Positions 26,731 through 36,150 of a stretch of 64,000 nucleotides of DNA are shown in pieces. Source of the DNA: Methylobacter sp. KS41 (GTDB taxonomy: Bacteria > Pseudomonadota > Gammaproteobacteria > Methylococcales > Methylomonadaceae); contig PHSP01000004.1 of the NCBI GenBank assembly GCA_002862125.1, positions 62,001 to 126,000 on the forward strand. The letters run 5' to 3'. The position numbers were made by a program, and so were the translations under genes. How positions within the stretch are numbered: the stretch's first letter is position 1; each line of letters begins with the position of its first letter. The notes under the pieces were generated by a model. It was given only the letters and a program-made list of their open reading frames with translations. It was not told the DNA's origin and did no database searches.

Positions 26731-27054
26731 ATGATGTCACCAGCTTTCTTTTTTAAATGTTTGTCCGATGAAACGCGTCTGCGTTGCGTCGTTTTGCTGC
26801 AGAAGCAGGGTAAGCTTTGTGTCTGCGAATTAAAAGCGGCACTGGATTTGTCTCAGCCTAAAATTTCCAGGCATTTAGCGTTACTACGCCAGTGCGGATT
26901 ATTACTGGATAGTCGTGAAGGGCAGTGGGTTTTTTATCAGATCAACCCGAAACTGCCTGACTGGGCGTTTCCGTTGCTGGAAAATACTTTGGCAGCGGTC
27001 GACCACGACGAGCAGTTTAAAAACGATCTGGAACGCCTGCAAAACATGGAATAA
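26731..27054 (+). CDS. arsR: Second ArsR-family regulator, divergent from the ars operon
   Basis: About 107 residues. The winged helix-turn-helix carries the classical As(III) sensor C30-V-C32 (KLCVCELKAALDLSQPKISRHLALL), unlike the other ArsR in the island, whose cysteines are C-terminal. The frame is open from an ATG at 26698, but the tandem ATGs at 26731/26734 follow a GAG and fit the family N-terminus (FFKCLSDETRLR). No ars gene follows it on its strand; the IS630 element begins 72 bp downstream. It shares the divergent promoter region with the operon. Confidence 0.88.
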   Translation: MMSPAFFFKCLSDETRLRCVVLLQKQGKLCVCELKAALDLSQPKISRHLALLRQCGLLLDSREGQWVFYQINPKLPDWAFPLLENTLAAVDHDEQFKNDLERLQNME

Positions 27055-27126
27055 AGGCCGGATATGGCCATGTGTTTCTAATTTTTTTGGAAAAATATCA
27101 TCTTATTCATATGTCACTTTAATAGG

Positions 27127-28250
27127 TATACTCCATGCGGCCATTTTTGCGGAAAATGAACCGGGTATAATAGCCAAATTTAAACACAAAACCTGACATG
27201 CTAAAGATCGAGTTTACCGAAAAAGCCATAGACGAAGTGTATCAACAATTCATGGAGCATCCATCAGGAGTGACCAAGAAAAAACTGCATGTCGTATACC
27301 TCAAAGCATTGGGCTTATCGCATAAGGAAATCGAACGCATTGCCCGTACCAGCGCTGACAGTGTGACGCGCTACCTGAAAGATTATAACGCGGGCGGCTT
27401 AGCTGCCCTGGGTGTATCGCGCACTCACCGTCCGGTCAGTTCATTGCAGCCTTATCACGATCAAATTAAGTCGCACTTTTTAAAACAGCCGCCTCATACC
27501 GTCTCCGCGGCGTCTCATGAAATCGAGGCGCTGACCGGGATCAAATTAGGCCCCAGCGCCTGCCGTGACTTCATGCGCAAGCGCCTTGGCATGAAGTTCC
27601 GCAAAATGGCGGTTATCCCGGCAAAAGCCGACCCAAAAAAGCAGGCCGAGTTCTTAAACAACCAACTTGAGCCCTTGTTGGAAGAAGAAAAACAAGGCCG
27701 GCGCAAGGTCTTCTTCGTTGACGCCGCGCACTTTGTCATGGGCGCTTTTTTGGGAATGCTTTGGTGTTTTGAGCGGCTGTTTCTCAAGTCATCCAGCGGG
27801 CGTAGACGTTACAATGTCCTGGGCGCTTTCAGTGCAAAAGGCGCCGACTTAGTCACGGTGACCAATGATGCCTACATCAACTCCGGCACGGTTGTGGACT
27901 TGCTCTTCAAGATCAAGCAAGAGCACGCCGGCATCCCATTGACACTCGTCATGGACAACGCCCGTTACCAACGGTGCAACAAGGTGACGGAGCAAGCCAA
28001 AGCGCTGGGCATCGACATCCTTTTCCTACCCCCTTATTCGCCTAATTTGAACTTGATTGAGCGTTTATGGAAGTTCACCAAAAAGAAATGCCTTTACAAT
28101 CGCTATCACGAGACATTTTGCCATTTCAAGGAAGCCATCGACGACTGCCTTAGTAAGGTAAAATCCACTTTCAAGGAACAAGTAAAAACACTTTTAAACC
28201 CAAAATTCCAGCTCTTTGAAAAATCCGCAGGCGTGACCGCGTGAGGTATA
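27127..28250 (+). mobile_element. Intact IS630-family insertion sequence
   Basis: About 1.12 kb bounded by TATAC at each end. The outer 26 bp form imperfect inverted repeats (18 of 26 positions match: left TATACTCCATGCGG, right complement TATACCTCACGCGG). The TA at the borders fits the TA target duplication of this family. It carries one transposase gene and a 430-bp near-identical partner fragment at 19584-20013. Confidence 0.88.
27198..28244 (+). CDS. IS630-family transposase
   Basis: 348 residues. The N-terminal helix-turn-helix region (ALGLSHKEIERIARTSADSVTRYLKDY) is followed by the DDE core: first Asp in VFFVDAAHFVMG, second in LVMDNARYQR and Glu in NLNLIERLWKFTKKK. The frame is complete and the catalytic triad present, so it is likely active. 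Starts 67 bp inside the left end. Confidence 0.95.
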   Translation: MLKIEFTEKAIDEVYQQFMEHPSGVTKKKLHVVYLKALGLSHKEIERIARTSADSVTRYLKDYNAGGLAALGVSRTHRPVSSLQPYHDQIKSHFLKQPPHTVSAASHEIEALTGIKLGPSACRDFMRKRLGMKFRKMAVIPAKADPKKQAEFLNNQLEPLLEEEKQGRRKVFFVDAAHFVMGAFLGMLWCFERLFLKSSSGRRRYNVLGAFSAKGADLVTVTNDAYINSGTVVDLLFKIKQEHAGIPLTLVMDNARYQRCNKVTEQAKALGIDILFLPPYSPNLNLIERLWKFTKKKCLYNRYHETFCHFKEAIDDCLSKVKSTFKEQVKTLLNPKFQLFEKSAGVTA

Positions 28251-28537
28251 ACAGCAAGGCGCTATTTACAATCCATTGAAATAAACCTTAACATAGACAC
28301 TAACATGCGTTTTCGTAACATTGGACTTCAGGAACCAAGCACGGTTCACCAAACTACCCCAGCCGGCAATTCACACCTGACGGTTTTGGCATGCACCGGC
28401 GAAATGTCAGCGGCAAGGCAGCGCTTCCAAGACGATTGCCTTTGACTCCTGCCTTGGCTGTGAAGACCCGGAGCTTACGGACCTATGACGTTTTTGCCTA
28501 ATCCCTATTTGTTCACACTTCATTTCCAGCACACATT

Positions 28538-29332
28538 ATGAAATCAACAGCCAAAATTATTGCCGGTTTAGCCGTGACGGGTTTACTCGGAGCATGTTCC
28601 GTACACAAACCCCCTGCCGCAACCGCCGCTTCCGTCAAACCCCGTGTCCAGGCCAGCCGGAAAATATATTACATCCCGACTCCCCCTCTGCCCGGCCAAT
28701 GGACAGTGGCGGATATTCTGCAAGCTTACGGAGCATACGCGACACGCAAACTCAAACCCTATTTCGATAAGGCCAAAGTGTCCTACCCCCCGCGGGAAGT
28801 TACCTTAATCGCCTTGAAACAGGAAAAGAAATTGGAACTATGGGCCAGAGACAGCGGCGGGTTCCGCTTCATCCGCGACTATTACATAATGGCCGCCAGC
28901 GGCGCGGCCGGCCCCAAACTGCGCCAAGGCGACAGACAGGTGCCGGAAGGCATTTACCGCATCGCAGGGCTGAATCCCAACAGCCATTACCACTTGTCGA
29001 TGAAAATAAATTACCCCAACGAATTCGACCTCTTCCATGCTTTGGAAGAAGGACGCACCGATCCGGGGTCAGATATTTTCATCCATGGCAAAACCGCCTC
29101 TATCGGTTGTCTGGCCATGGGCGATGAAGCGATTGAGGAGCTTTTCGTCCTCACCGCGCAAACTGGAGCTGAGAATGTAAAAATCGTGATTGCCCCGCAC
29201 GACCCCAGGGCTTACCCTCTGGAGGCTGGCGACGGCGAACTTCCTGAATGGACCCCGGAGCTTTATTCGATCATCTCCAATGAAATCAAAGCTTTGTCAC
29301 CTTTGTTAAAGTCTGCAAAAACCGGGTTCTGA
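28538..29332 (+). CDS. L,D-transpeptidase-like lipoprotein (YafK family)
   Basis: 264 residues. A signal peptide with lipobox LLGAC (Cys20), a Pro/Ala-rich linker, then a YkuD-type catalytic domain with the family motif H183-G-x3-S-I-G-C191. The length and the long insertion before the motif match YafK/DpaA rather than the peptidoglycan cross-linking YcbB. DpaA-type enzymes cleave the bond linking Braun-type lipoprotein to peptidoglycan. High GC compared with the flanking non-coding DNA. It stands alone between the IS element and the cobU cluster (convergent). Confidence 0.85.
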   Translation: MKSTAKIIAGLAVTGLLGACSVHKPPAATAASVKPRVQASRKIYYIPTPPLPGQWTVADILQAYGAYATRKLKPYFDKAKVSYPPREVTLIALKQEKKLELWARDSGGFRFIRDYYIMAASGAAGPKLRQGDRQVPEGIYRIAGLNPNSHYHLSMKINYPNEFDLFHALEEGRTDPGSDIFIHGKTASIGCLAMGDEAIEELFVLTAQTGAENVKIVIAPHDPRAYPLEAGDGELPEWTPELYSIISNEIKALSPLLKSAKTGF

Positions 29333-29588
29333 CAATCAGGACTCGATTTTATTAGCAACACTCACCGGGAAAACCGCGCTTTTCCACAGGCATCCTGACT
29401 GTTTGCGCTAACCCGACCGACGTGCTAACCAACACTAGCCTGGGATCGCGCCGGGTTCTACCGCGAAAACTCATTAGGTGCAAAGCCGCAAAAATCAGCT
29501 TCACGCGAATGCCATAAACTGCTTATATTGCAACAAAAACCTGAAAGGAGCCTACTTTGCGAGCGCTTTTTCTGATGTGGAATACTTG

Positions 29589-30086
29589 CTATTTCATGCG
29601 TATTTTTAAGCCTGCGCTGCAAAAGTACGCCTCATGACAATACTGCCCCATCAACTGCGCAGCTTTACCGGATAGATCAACAAACTGCCGTGTTAACGCA
29701 TTATCAGCGATGATCCCTAAACCGACTTCATTGTGCACCAGAACCATATCGCACGGCAACCGCAACACTGCTTCCAGTTCCCGCAAAATATCAGCTTCCG
29801 GGATTCGATGATACAGCAGATTGTTAAGCCACATCGTCACACATTCTATCAATACCGGATGACGGCATTTTTCAAGGGCTTCAAAAAGTTTTACCGGCTC
29901 TTCAAGAGTCACGAAAGAATTTTTACGGCGTTGTTGGTGCATGAGGACCCGGGCTTGCAATTCATCATCAAAAAATTCGGTCGTTGCCAGATAGCGAGGC
30001 TTCTCGGTGCCGGAACGCTCCAGAATATAAGCTTCCGCCAGCCTTGATTTTCCGCTTTTTACGCCGCCTATAAAAAGTGTTTTCAT
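29589..30086 (-). CDS. cobU: Adenosylcobinamide kinase/guanylyltransferase CobU
   Basis: 165 residues from the ATG at 30086, which places the P-loop GGVKSGKS at residues 7-14 as in the family; upstream codons to 30128 are unlikely to be used. LIECVTMWLNNLL and VHNEVGLGI are family signatures, the latter near the nucleotide site. It phosphorylates adenosylcobinamide and transfers GMP to make AdoCbi-GDP for CobS. Last gene of the minus-strand cobS-cobC-cobQ-cobU cluster. Confidence 0.93.
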   Translation of the reverse strand: MKTLFIGGVKSGKSRLAEAYILERSGTEKPRYLATTEFFDDELQARVLMHQQRRKNSFVTLEEPVKLFEALEKCRHPVLIECVTMWLNNLLYHRIPEADILRELEAVLRLPCDMVLVHNEVGLGIIADNALTRQFVDLSGKAAQLMGQYCHEAYFCSAGLKIRMK

Positions 30087-30194
30087 GTAAGACTTGCTCT
30101 TTGTATCCGATAAGCTCGTAACCATCAAATTAGCCCCTCTTATAGGGGAGCTTACCCAAAGCCATGTTGGTTAGATAGGTCAATTCAAATACTT

Positions 30195-31595
30195 TCAATC
30201 TGCCTGTAGCGTTCGCAAAATAGCAGCCGTATCCAGATTTTCCAGCACCATATCGGCAAAACCCTGGATTTGCTCTTCACGATAGAGACCATAGTTAAAA
30301 CCCTCATACTGAGGATTAATGGCTTTAAAATAATCAGTCCTAAAAGCGTCATCGTCAAAAACACCATGAACGTGTGTACCGGTAAAAAGTCCGCCTTGAT
30401 AAAACAATGGATACTTATCCATGCGTCCGCAATGGATTTCATAACCTTTTATTGCCGTGTACGAAAACAGCTGATAATACCCGCGCTGGAGTATTTTAGG
30501 AATTTGATAGATGACAATATCATCAATAAAGCCCAGTCCCGTTTCAATGCTGGCAATGTCATGTTCCAGTGCATCGGGATCATGAAGGCTTTGGCAGAGC
30601 ATTTGATAGCCTCCGCAAAGCCCGAACACCGGCTTATTAAACTTCTGGAGTTCGTTAAACAAGCCCTGCTCTTTTAGCCATTGTAAATCACGGATTACGG
30701 TTTTGCTGCCGGGTAACAGCACCATATCAAAGTTATTCAGCGAACGAAAACCATGAATCAATTCAACATCAAGCTCGGTATCCGCGATCAGGACGTCGAG
30801 ATCGTTATAATTGCTCAGCCCTGGATAAGCGATAACCGCAACCCTGATTTTTACATCGCCTTGGCGCTGGTGATAATTCCTCAGAGACTGGGAATCCTCC
30901 ATATCAATATTCAAACGCTGAAAAGGCAGCACGCCTAAAACCGGCACGCCAAACCGGTCCCTGATAATCTTTTCGCCTTGATCAAAAAAAAGCCGGTCAC
31001 CGCGAAATTTATTGATTACGACGCCGGCTAGATTGCTGCGCATGACCGGATCCATCAATGCCATGGTGCCATAGATTGAAGCAAACACCCCTCCCCTCTC
31101 TATATCGGCTATTAAAATATTTTTTGTGTTGAATGTCTTCGCAATAAATGTATTCGATAGATCTTTCTCCAGCAGGTTTAATTCCACAGGCGAACCCGCG
31201 CCTTCAGCGATGACCAGATCGTAATCTTGCAGCAAGCGAGAGAACGCCTGTTGTACCTGAAGTTTCAACCCATCGATTTCATCATAATAGTCCGCTATGG
31301 TTTGTTTCTTATGCACCAGCCCATTCACTATCACTTGCATGGAACCGTTGCCATGCGATTTTAGCAATACCGGATTAAACAAATAACTGGGTTCCACGCG
31401 TGCCGCTTCCGCCTGTAAACATTGAGCCCTTGAAATTTCACGGCCTTCCTGAGTAACCGCTGAATTATTAGAAATATTTTGCCCTTTAAATGGCGCGACT
31501 TTTAAACCCTTGTCGGAAAAAATACGGCACAAAGCCATCACCAGGCTAGTTTTACCCGCATCCGAACCGGTGCCAAAAACAGCTAATGGCTTCAT
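30195..31595 (-). CDS. cobQ: Cobyric acid synthase CobQ/CbiP
   Basis: 466 residues from the ATG at 31595, chosen because GGGA lies just upstream and the P-loop GTGSDAGKTSL then falls at residues 7-17. The synthetase half is followed by a glutaminase domain with nucleophile Cys in VFGLCGGYQML and a C-terminal HGVFDDDAFR. Using glutamine and ATP, it amidates four carboxylates of adenosylcobyrinic a,c-diamide. A frame stays open for 50 codons upstream but has no family similarity. Confidence 0.94.
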   Translation of the reverse strand: MKPLAVFGTGSDAGKTSLVMALCRIFSDKGLKVAPFKGQNISNNSAVTQEGREISRAQCLQAEAARVEPSYLFNPVLLKSHGNGSMQVIVNGLVHKKQTIADYYDEIDGLKLQVQQAFSRLLQDYDLVIAEGAGSPVELNLLEKDLSNTFIAKTFNTKNILIADIERGGVFASIYGTMALMDPVMRSNLAGVVINKFRGDRLFFDQGEKIIRDRFGVPVLGVLPFQRLNIDMEDSQSLRNYHQRQGDVKIRVAVIAYPGLSNYNDLDVLIADTELDVELIHGFRSLNNFDMVLLPGSKTVIRDLQWLKEQGLFNELQKFNKPVFGLCGGYQMLCQSLHDPDALEHDIASIETGLGFIDDIVIYQIPKILQRGYYQLFSYTAIKGYEIHCGRMDKYPLFYQGGLFTGTHVHGVFDDDAFRTDYFKAINPQYEGFNYGLYREEQIQGFADMVLENLDTAAILRTLQAD

Positions 31596-31974
31596 AGTTA
31601 ATCCCTTTTTATCATTAAATGTAACGCATTGAATTGCATCGTATCTCCGGCAATTGTCTCTTGGTTGACCGGGGCAGGCTTTCTCGCCCATTAAACTTGA
31701 ACCCGCAATCAGGATATAGTAACTTCGTCTTGAAACGTTCAGCAAGCAGACAAATAACCAGTGTATTTTTTAAAGCAAAAGGCGCTGGGCGATTATCTAC
31801 TTCCTCAAAACCATCACGAACTTGCATCAAAGTATATGACGATTCCAAAAACGCCTGTAATAATAGCCATTACCATGATTTGTTAAAAGAGCAAATTAAC
31901 CTGCCCTTAATAAAACTTCCCCAAACAAACCGGAAGTCCGCACGAAATGATCAATATTATCTCCGAGTTGCCAT
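31596..31974. other. Intergenic region upstream of cobQ
   Basis: 379 bp between cobC and cobQ. Two overlapping open frames of 77 (minus) and 118 (plus) codons exist, but neither looks like a known protein and their composition is not convincing. I searched for a cobalamin box and found only a weak resemblance near 31660-31685, not enough to call a riboswitch. Confidence 0.4.
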
Positions 31975-32547
31975 TCATAAATTGATATAGTTTATGTAAG
32001 TGAAATCATCGAGATGCTGAATCTTATGTACAGAACCCAAGTCGACTTGAAATTGAAATGCATTGGCGGGAGGCAATTTTAATATGTGTGCTAACAAGGC
32101 GCGAATAACGCCTGCATGAGTTATTATTAAAATCTGTTCTGACGCAGGCTTTTTTCTACATACCATATCCTGCCAAAACGATCCGGCTCGCTGACATAAA
32201 TCGATAAAACTCTCGCCATTGGGCGGCGCGCCATCAACAAAGTTGTCCGTCCACTGCTGTAATACAGTGGGATCAATCTCATTAAAACGTTTACTTTCCC
32301 AATCGCCAAAATCAAGCTCCATTAACCGAGCATCGGTTATCACATTATCAGAAAGCTTTTCAGCCAATTTTACACAACGTGTTAACGGACTGCTAAATAG
32401 CAGGCTATTGGCTTTAAGCCCGGGTAATTTTTGTTGCAGTTCATGGGCTTCTTCGGGAAAACTTTTCGCCAGCGCGACATCGCTTTGGCCATAACAAAGT
32501 CCTTTATGCGTGTCAGTTCTGGTGTGGCGAATTAAATAAATGTCCAT
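31975..32547 (-). CDS. cobC: Alpha-ribazole phosphatase CobC (histidine phosphatase family)
   Basis: 190 residues from the ATG at 32547, which places the phosphohistidine motif LIRHTRTD at residues 5-12. The second catalytic His is in ILIITHAGVIRALLAH. Removes phosphate from alpha-ribazole-5'-phosphate or from adenosylcobalamin-5'-phosphate. The start overlaps the cobS stop by 16 bp, confirming coupling and function by context. Confidence 0.9.
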   Translation of the reverse strand: MDIYLIRHTRTDTHKGLCYGQSDVALAKSFPEEAHELQQKLPGLKANSLLFSSPLTRCVKLAEKLSDNVITDARLMELDFGDWESKRFNEIDPTVLQQWTDNFVDGAPPNGESFIDLCQRAGSFWQDMVCRKKPASEQILIITHAGVIRALLAHILKLPPANAFQFQVDLGSVHKIQHLDDFTYINYINL

Positions 32548-33278
32548 AAAGCACTGACGCTTAGATAAAAAACCGTTTCTGCAATTTGCTGACTTGCACC
32601 CAGACAATCCCCTGTATAACCGCCGATATGGCGATAAAAATAGCGGCCCAAATACCAATTAACAGCCAACACTGGAAAAATAGCCAACAAACACAAGGCG
32701 GGCAGTAATATCAAAGGTAAAAATGCTGTAATAGCGGCAACAGCCAATTCCTGAATATTGGGCTGGTAAACCGCGCCGGCCGACTTGCTGTCATTGTTGC
32801 GAGCGTAACTATAACGCTGCATAAGCAACAGCGGAGGCAACCGGCTGATACTGTTCCCAGTCAATAATACCAAAGGCGCGGCGGCCGGTAACATATCTGC
32901 AAGCAAGCTGATCTTCAACAAAAAAAGCAGCAACAATCCCAGAATCCCATAAACTCCGATACTGGAATCTTTCATGATCTCCAGGATACGATGCTTGCCC
33001 CAGCCGCCGCCAAATCCGTCACAAACATCTGCAAAACCGTCTTCATGGAAAGCGCCGGTCAGGAAGACTGCAATAATAAAAGCCAGTATTACCGAGGTTT
33101 CTTGCGGCCACAGTATATCAGCCAGATAAAAGCATGCAGCCGTGACGCTTCCAACCACCCACCCGACCAGCGGCAAATAAAGCACGGCTTGAGGCAATTT
33201 CGTGTAATCCTGTGATTGCAGGACAGGCAAGCGGGTATAAAAACTGAGAGCCAACAGAAATTGTTTTAGTTTGGGCAT
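32532..33278 (-). CDS. cobS: Adenosylcobinamide-GDP ribazoletransferase CobS
   Basis: 248 residues, strongly hydrophobic with six or so membrane segments. The CobS hallmark GAFHEDGFADVCDGFGGG contains the Asp-rich active site and PLVGWVVG is near the N-terminus. Joins AdoCbi-GDP from CobU with alpha-ribazole at the inner membrane. First gene of the minus-strand cluster. Confidence 0.95.
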   Translation of the reverse strand: MPKLKQFLLALSFYTRLPVLQSQDYTKLPQAVLYLPLVGWVVGSVTAACFYLADILWPQETSVILAFIIAVFLTGAFHEDGFADVCDGFGGGWGKHRILEIMKDSSIGVYGILGLLLLFLLKISLLADMLPAAAPLVLLTGNSISRLPPLLLMQRYSYARNNDSKSAGAVYQPNIQELAVAAITAFLPLILLPALCLLAIFPVLAVNWYLGRYFYRHIGGYTGDCLGASQQIAETVFYLSVSALWTFI

Positions 33279-33967
33279 TGCTTAACTTTGGGCAGATGAA
33301 TTACCGCACTGATACAATTTAGCTTCAGTTATGATTGAGCTTGCTTGGCTGCGAAGCCGAGAATTTTATCATCCAAGTAGTGAGAAAAGCTTGTAAACAG
33401 CGTTATGGTCAAATTTAATTTCTGTGATATTTGATAGCATCATGACATTACGAATATCTTGATGATATTTTCCAGTAGATTTACCGGTTCTGCAAATAGT
33501 AAAAGTTTCTTCCTTCCAATCAACAAACCACAACAAGCTGCTACACAAAGCCATTGTCATCTTGCAAACACGCATAACCAGTACATTTTTTTCATGTTCA
33601 ATTAACAAGAACAACTAAAGGTTTTTTACCAGAATCTGACACGAACAGTCTGAACCGCTCAAAACTAATTCTGGTAAAGACAAATTACCATTATTATCAA
33701 TTGATTGTAATATCTAACTAGTTTTTGCGTTAGCTATTTTCAGACTAAAAATGCAATTTTTGATTGCTGTCACGCTCTTGCCATAATCTTTAATTAATAT
33801 CGCAGCCTCTTTTCTTTGGCCGGATTTTCATGAATAAAGAACCCGATAATCAGTTTGCCAGGTTCCAATTTTCATGAGTTAAAAATTGCTAAAGTTGAGA
33901 GATTGTGAATTGTTTTAAAGGGTTTTCAATATATTAAATTTTGCTTGTATAAGTTTGAGGAAACAAC
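33279..33967. other. Long intergenic region, no assured gene
   Basis: 689 AT-rich bases between cobS (leaving leftward) and the phosphoesterase gene (rightward). An 81-codon frame on the minus strand (33369-33614) has no recognisable domain and no good ribosome binding site. Otherwise it appears to be promoter and spacer DNA. GAGGAAA at the right end is the ribosome binding site of the next gene. Confidence 0.45.
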
Positions 33968-35800
33968 ATGAAAAGATTAAAAAAGCTTACCGCGTTAGGG
34001 GTCAGTGTTACATTGTTAAGCCCCTATTGCGCTGTAGCGGCGCACTCTCATCAAGAAAGAGATAGAGATACCGAAACTCCAATTGAGCACTTAATTGTTA
34101 TAGTCGGCGAGAATCACACTTTCGATAACCTGTATGGGGCCTATCAGCCTAAGCACGGGCAAAAAATTTCGAATCTGCTTTCCAAAAAAATTATTAATCA
34201 GGATGGAACGCCAGGTCCAAATCATAGTTTGAGCGCGCAGCAACAAGCGGACGACTATAGTGTCGATGGATACACGTTTACTCCCGCTAAAACAGGTCCT
34301 TATGCAACTTTGCCTCAGCCGCAAACAACATACGCGACTGGCTTGCCTGCTGGCGTGCCAGATGCCCGTTACCCCAGCAACCTGCCAAACGGTTCGTTCC
34401 AGCTTACCAATCCGAATGCGCCTGTCACATCGCACTTCGGCGATCCGATGCACCGTTTTTTCCAAATGTGGCAACAGACGGATAAAGGTAAAAACGATCT
34501 TTTTGTATGGGTTGACCAAACCGTTGGTATCGGTAGCCAAAACTACTTTCCCGGCGGCCCCATACCGGATCCTTCCATCTTAAAGGTTAATACCTTCCAG
34601 GGCGGAGAAACCATGGGTTTCTTTAATATCAGCACTGGCGATGCTCCAGTATTCAAGCAATTGGCTGACGAATTTGCTATTAGCGACAATTACCACCAGT
34701 TCATCATGGGCGGCACCGGCGCCAACTTTATTTCATTGGTGACCGGCGACGTTGGGTTTTACACACAGAATGGTCAAGCCGCTGTACCGCCCGCCAATCA
34801 AATAGAAAATCCCAATGCCTTGCCTGGTTTTAATAATTATTATACCCAGGATGGCTACTCCGGCGGCTCCTATGTGAATTGCGCTGACCGTACACAACCC
34901 GGTGTAGATAACATCCGCAGCTATCTTGATACCAAGAAGACTTTCAAGAACGGCAACTGCGCGGCTGGGAACTATTATTTGGTTAACAACTACGGTCTTG
35001 CATACGATACCTTGGGGAATTTGAAACCGTTCGATCCTAACGCGGCGTACAATCCTCCAGCGCAATATCCTAAGACAATTTTGCCGCCGCAGACTATTCC
35101 AACAATTGCCGACGCATTGTCAGCCAAAGGCATTTCCTGGAAATATTATAGCGGCGGACGCAATCCGGATAATACGACAACAAATGAGTATTGCGGTATC
35201 TGTGATCCGTTAACAGGCTTTAGATCGATCATGACGACTGAACTAAGGAAAAACCTGCAAGGCATGGATGCTTTTAACGCGGATGTTCTTTCTGAAGATA
35301 CGCTGCCGTCGGTTTCCTATATCCGTCCGTTTGAAAGTCAGGCTGGCCACCCGGCAAACGCCACGCTTCCTGATTTCGAGATGTTCGTTATGGGTATTGT
35401 CAACAAAGTCAAGGCTAATCCAGGGCTATGGAAAAAAACAGCTATTTTGGTTACCACGGACGAAGGCGGCGGTTACTATGATTCCGGTTATATCCAACCT
35501 ATCGACTTTTTCGGCGACGGAACCCGTATCCCGTTTGTGGTTGTATCTCCTTGGGCCAAGAAAGGACACATAGATCACAATTATAGCGATCATGCTTCAA
35601 TTCTTAAGTTCATTGAAAAAAACTGGGGACTGCAACCGCTATCTAAGCGTAGCCGTGACAATCTGCCGAATCCTGTGCATGGCAAGTCATCGAATTTTTA
35701 TGCGCCTAGCAATGCGCCGGCAATTAGCGATCTGACTAATTTGTTCGATTTCGAACAAGAAGTCAAAGATGTTAAAGACGTTCAAGAAAATGATGGTTGA
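33968..35800 (+). CDS. Secreted phosphoesterase (phospholipase C/acid phosphatase AcpA family)
   Basis: 610 residues. A Sec signal peptide (to about A25) is followed by the phosphoesterase-family start IVIVGENHTFDNLYG; the ENHTFDN motif (E48-N54) corresponds to the ENRSFD motif, with Thr51 in the nucleophile position. Further metal-site motifs are TTDEGGGYYD and DHASILKFIEKNWGL. GAGGAAAC precedes the ATG. Members hydrolyse phosphodiesters or phosphomonoesters outside the cytoplasm. This protein lacks the C-terminal repeats of haemolytic phospholipase C, so a plain phosphatase or phosphodiesterase is as likely. It is followed by a strong terminator at 35939. Confidence 0.87.
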   Translation: MKRLKKLTALGVSVTLLSPYCAVAAHSHQERDRDTETPIEHLIVIVGENHTFDNLYGAYQPKHGQKISNLLSKKIINQDGTPGPNHSLSAQQQADDYSVDGYTFTPAKTGPYATLPQPQTTYATGLPAGVPDARYPSNLPNGSFQLTNPNAPVTSHFGDPMHRFFQMWQQTDKGKNDLFVWVDQTVGIGSQNYFPGGPIPDPSILKVNTFQGGETMGFFNISTGDAPVFKQLADEFAISDNYHQFIMGGTGANFISLVTGDVGFYTQNGQAAVPPANQIENPNALPGFNNYYTQDGYSGGSYVNCADRTQPGVDNIRSYLDTKKTFKNGNCAAGNYYLVNNYGLAYDTLGNLKPFDPNAAYNPPAQYPKTILPPQTIPTIADALSAKGISWKYYSGGRNPDNTTTNEYCGICDPLTGFRSIMTTELRKNLQGMDAFNADVLSEDTLPSVSYIRPFESQAGHPANATLPDFEMFVMGIVNKVKANPGLWKKTAILVTTDEGGGYYDSGYIQPIDFFGDGTRIPFVVVSPWAKKGHIDHNYSDHASILKFIEKNWGLQPLSKRSRDNLPNPVHGKSSNFYAPSNAPAISDLTNLFDFEQEVKDVKDVQENDG

Positions 35801-35938
35801 AACTCACCGGAACAATGATTAAACCAATGACTTCTGTCTCGATGAAAGTTTGGCGCTGGAATAGTGCATACGCGTAACTGTTACCAGCCACAAGGCTAAA
35901 TCAATCAAGACAGGAAATGAGGTTTAAATGTTAATCCA

Positions 35939-35966
35939 GGGAAACTGATGCGTCAGTTTCCCTTTT
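35939..35966 (+). terminator. Strong Rho-independent terminator
   Basis: A perfect 10-bp stem GGGAAACTGA/TCAGTTTCCC with a TGCG tetraloop, followed by TTTT. It lies 139 bp after the phosphoesterase stop. Confidence 0.9.
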
Positions 35967-36150
35967 CCTTATTATGGTGACCTGCTGTCAATTGGCCGGT
36001 AAAACAGGTGATCTTTTGCAATAGAAAAAGAGTAATCCTTAACAAATCGTATTTTTCAAGCCGGCTTTAATCGATATGGCTCCTGTCCAAGAAAAATAAT
36101 AAGGCTGCCCATGAGCAAAACATCAAGCGCATCCGTTCAAGCGGCGTATT

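Noticed and set aside
19584-28250. Arsenic island as a classical composite transposon
   Set aside because: The left IS copy lacks its left inverted repeat and transposase N-terminus, and the outer boundary of the island has no matching target duplication that I can see. Flanking by IS copies is real, mobility as a unit is not supported.
28251-28537. A structured leader (GEMM-type c-di-GMP riboswitch) ahead of the YafK-like gene
   Set aside because: Some short GC stems are present, but the conserved GEMM core blocks are absent, so no riboswitch is called.
31640-31700. A second cobalamin riboswitch ahead of cobQ
   Set aside because: Only a faint likeness to the B12 box on the minus strand; the GCAACGG and GCCACTG blocks are missing.
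33369-33614. 81-codon minus-strand gene
   Set aside because: No domain, no good ribosome binding site and poor composition; mentioned only as part of the intergenic region.
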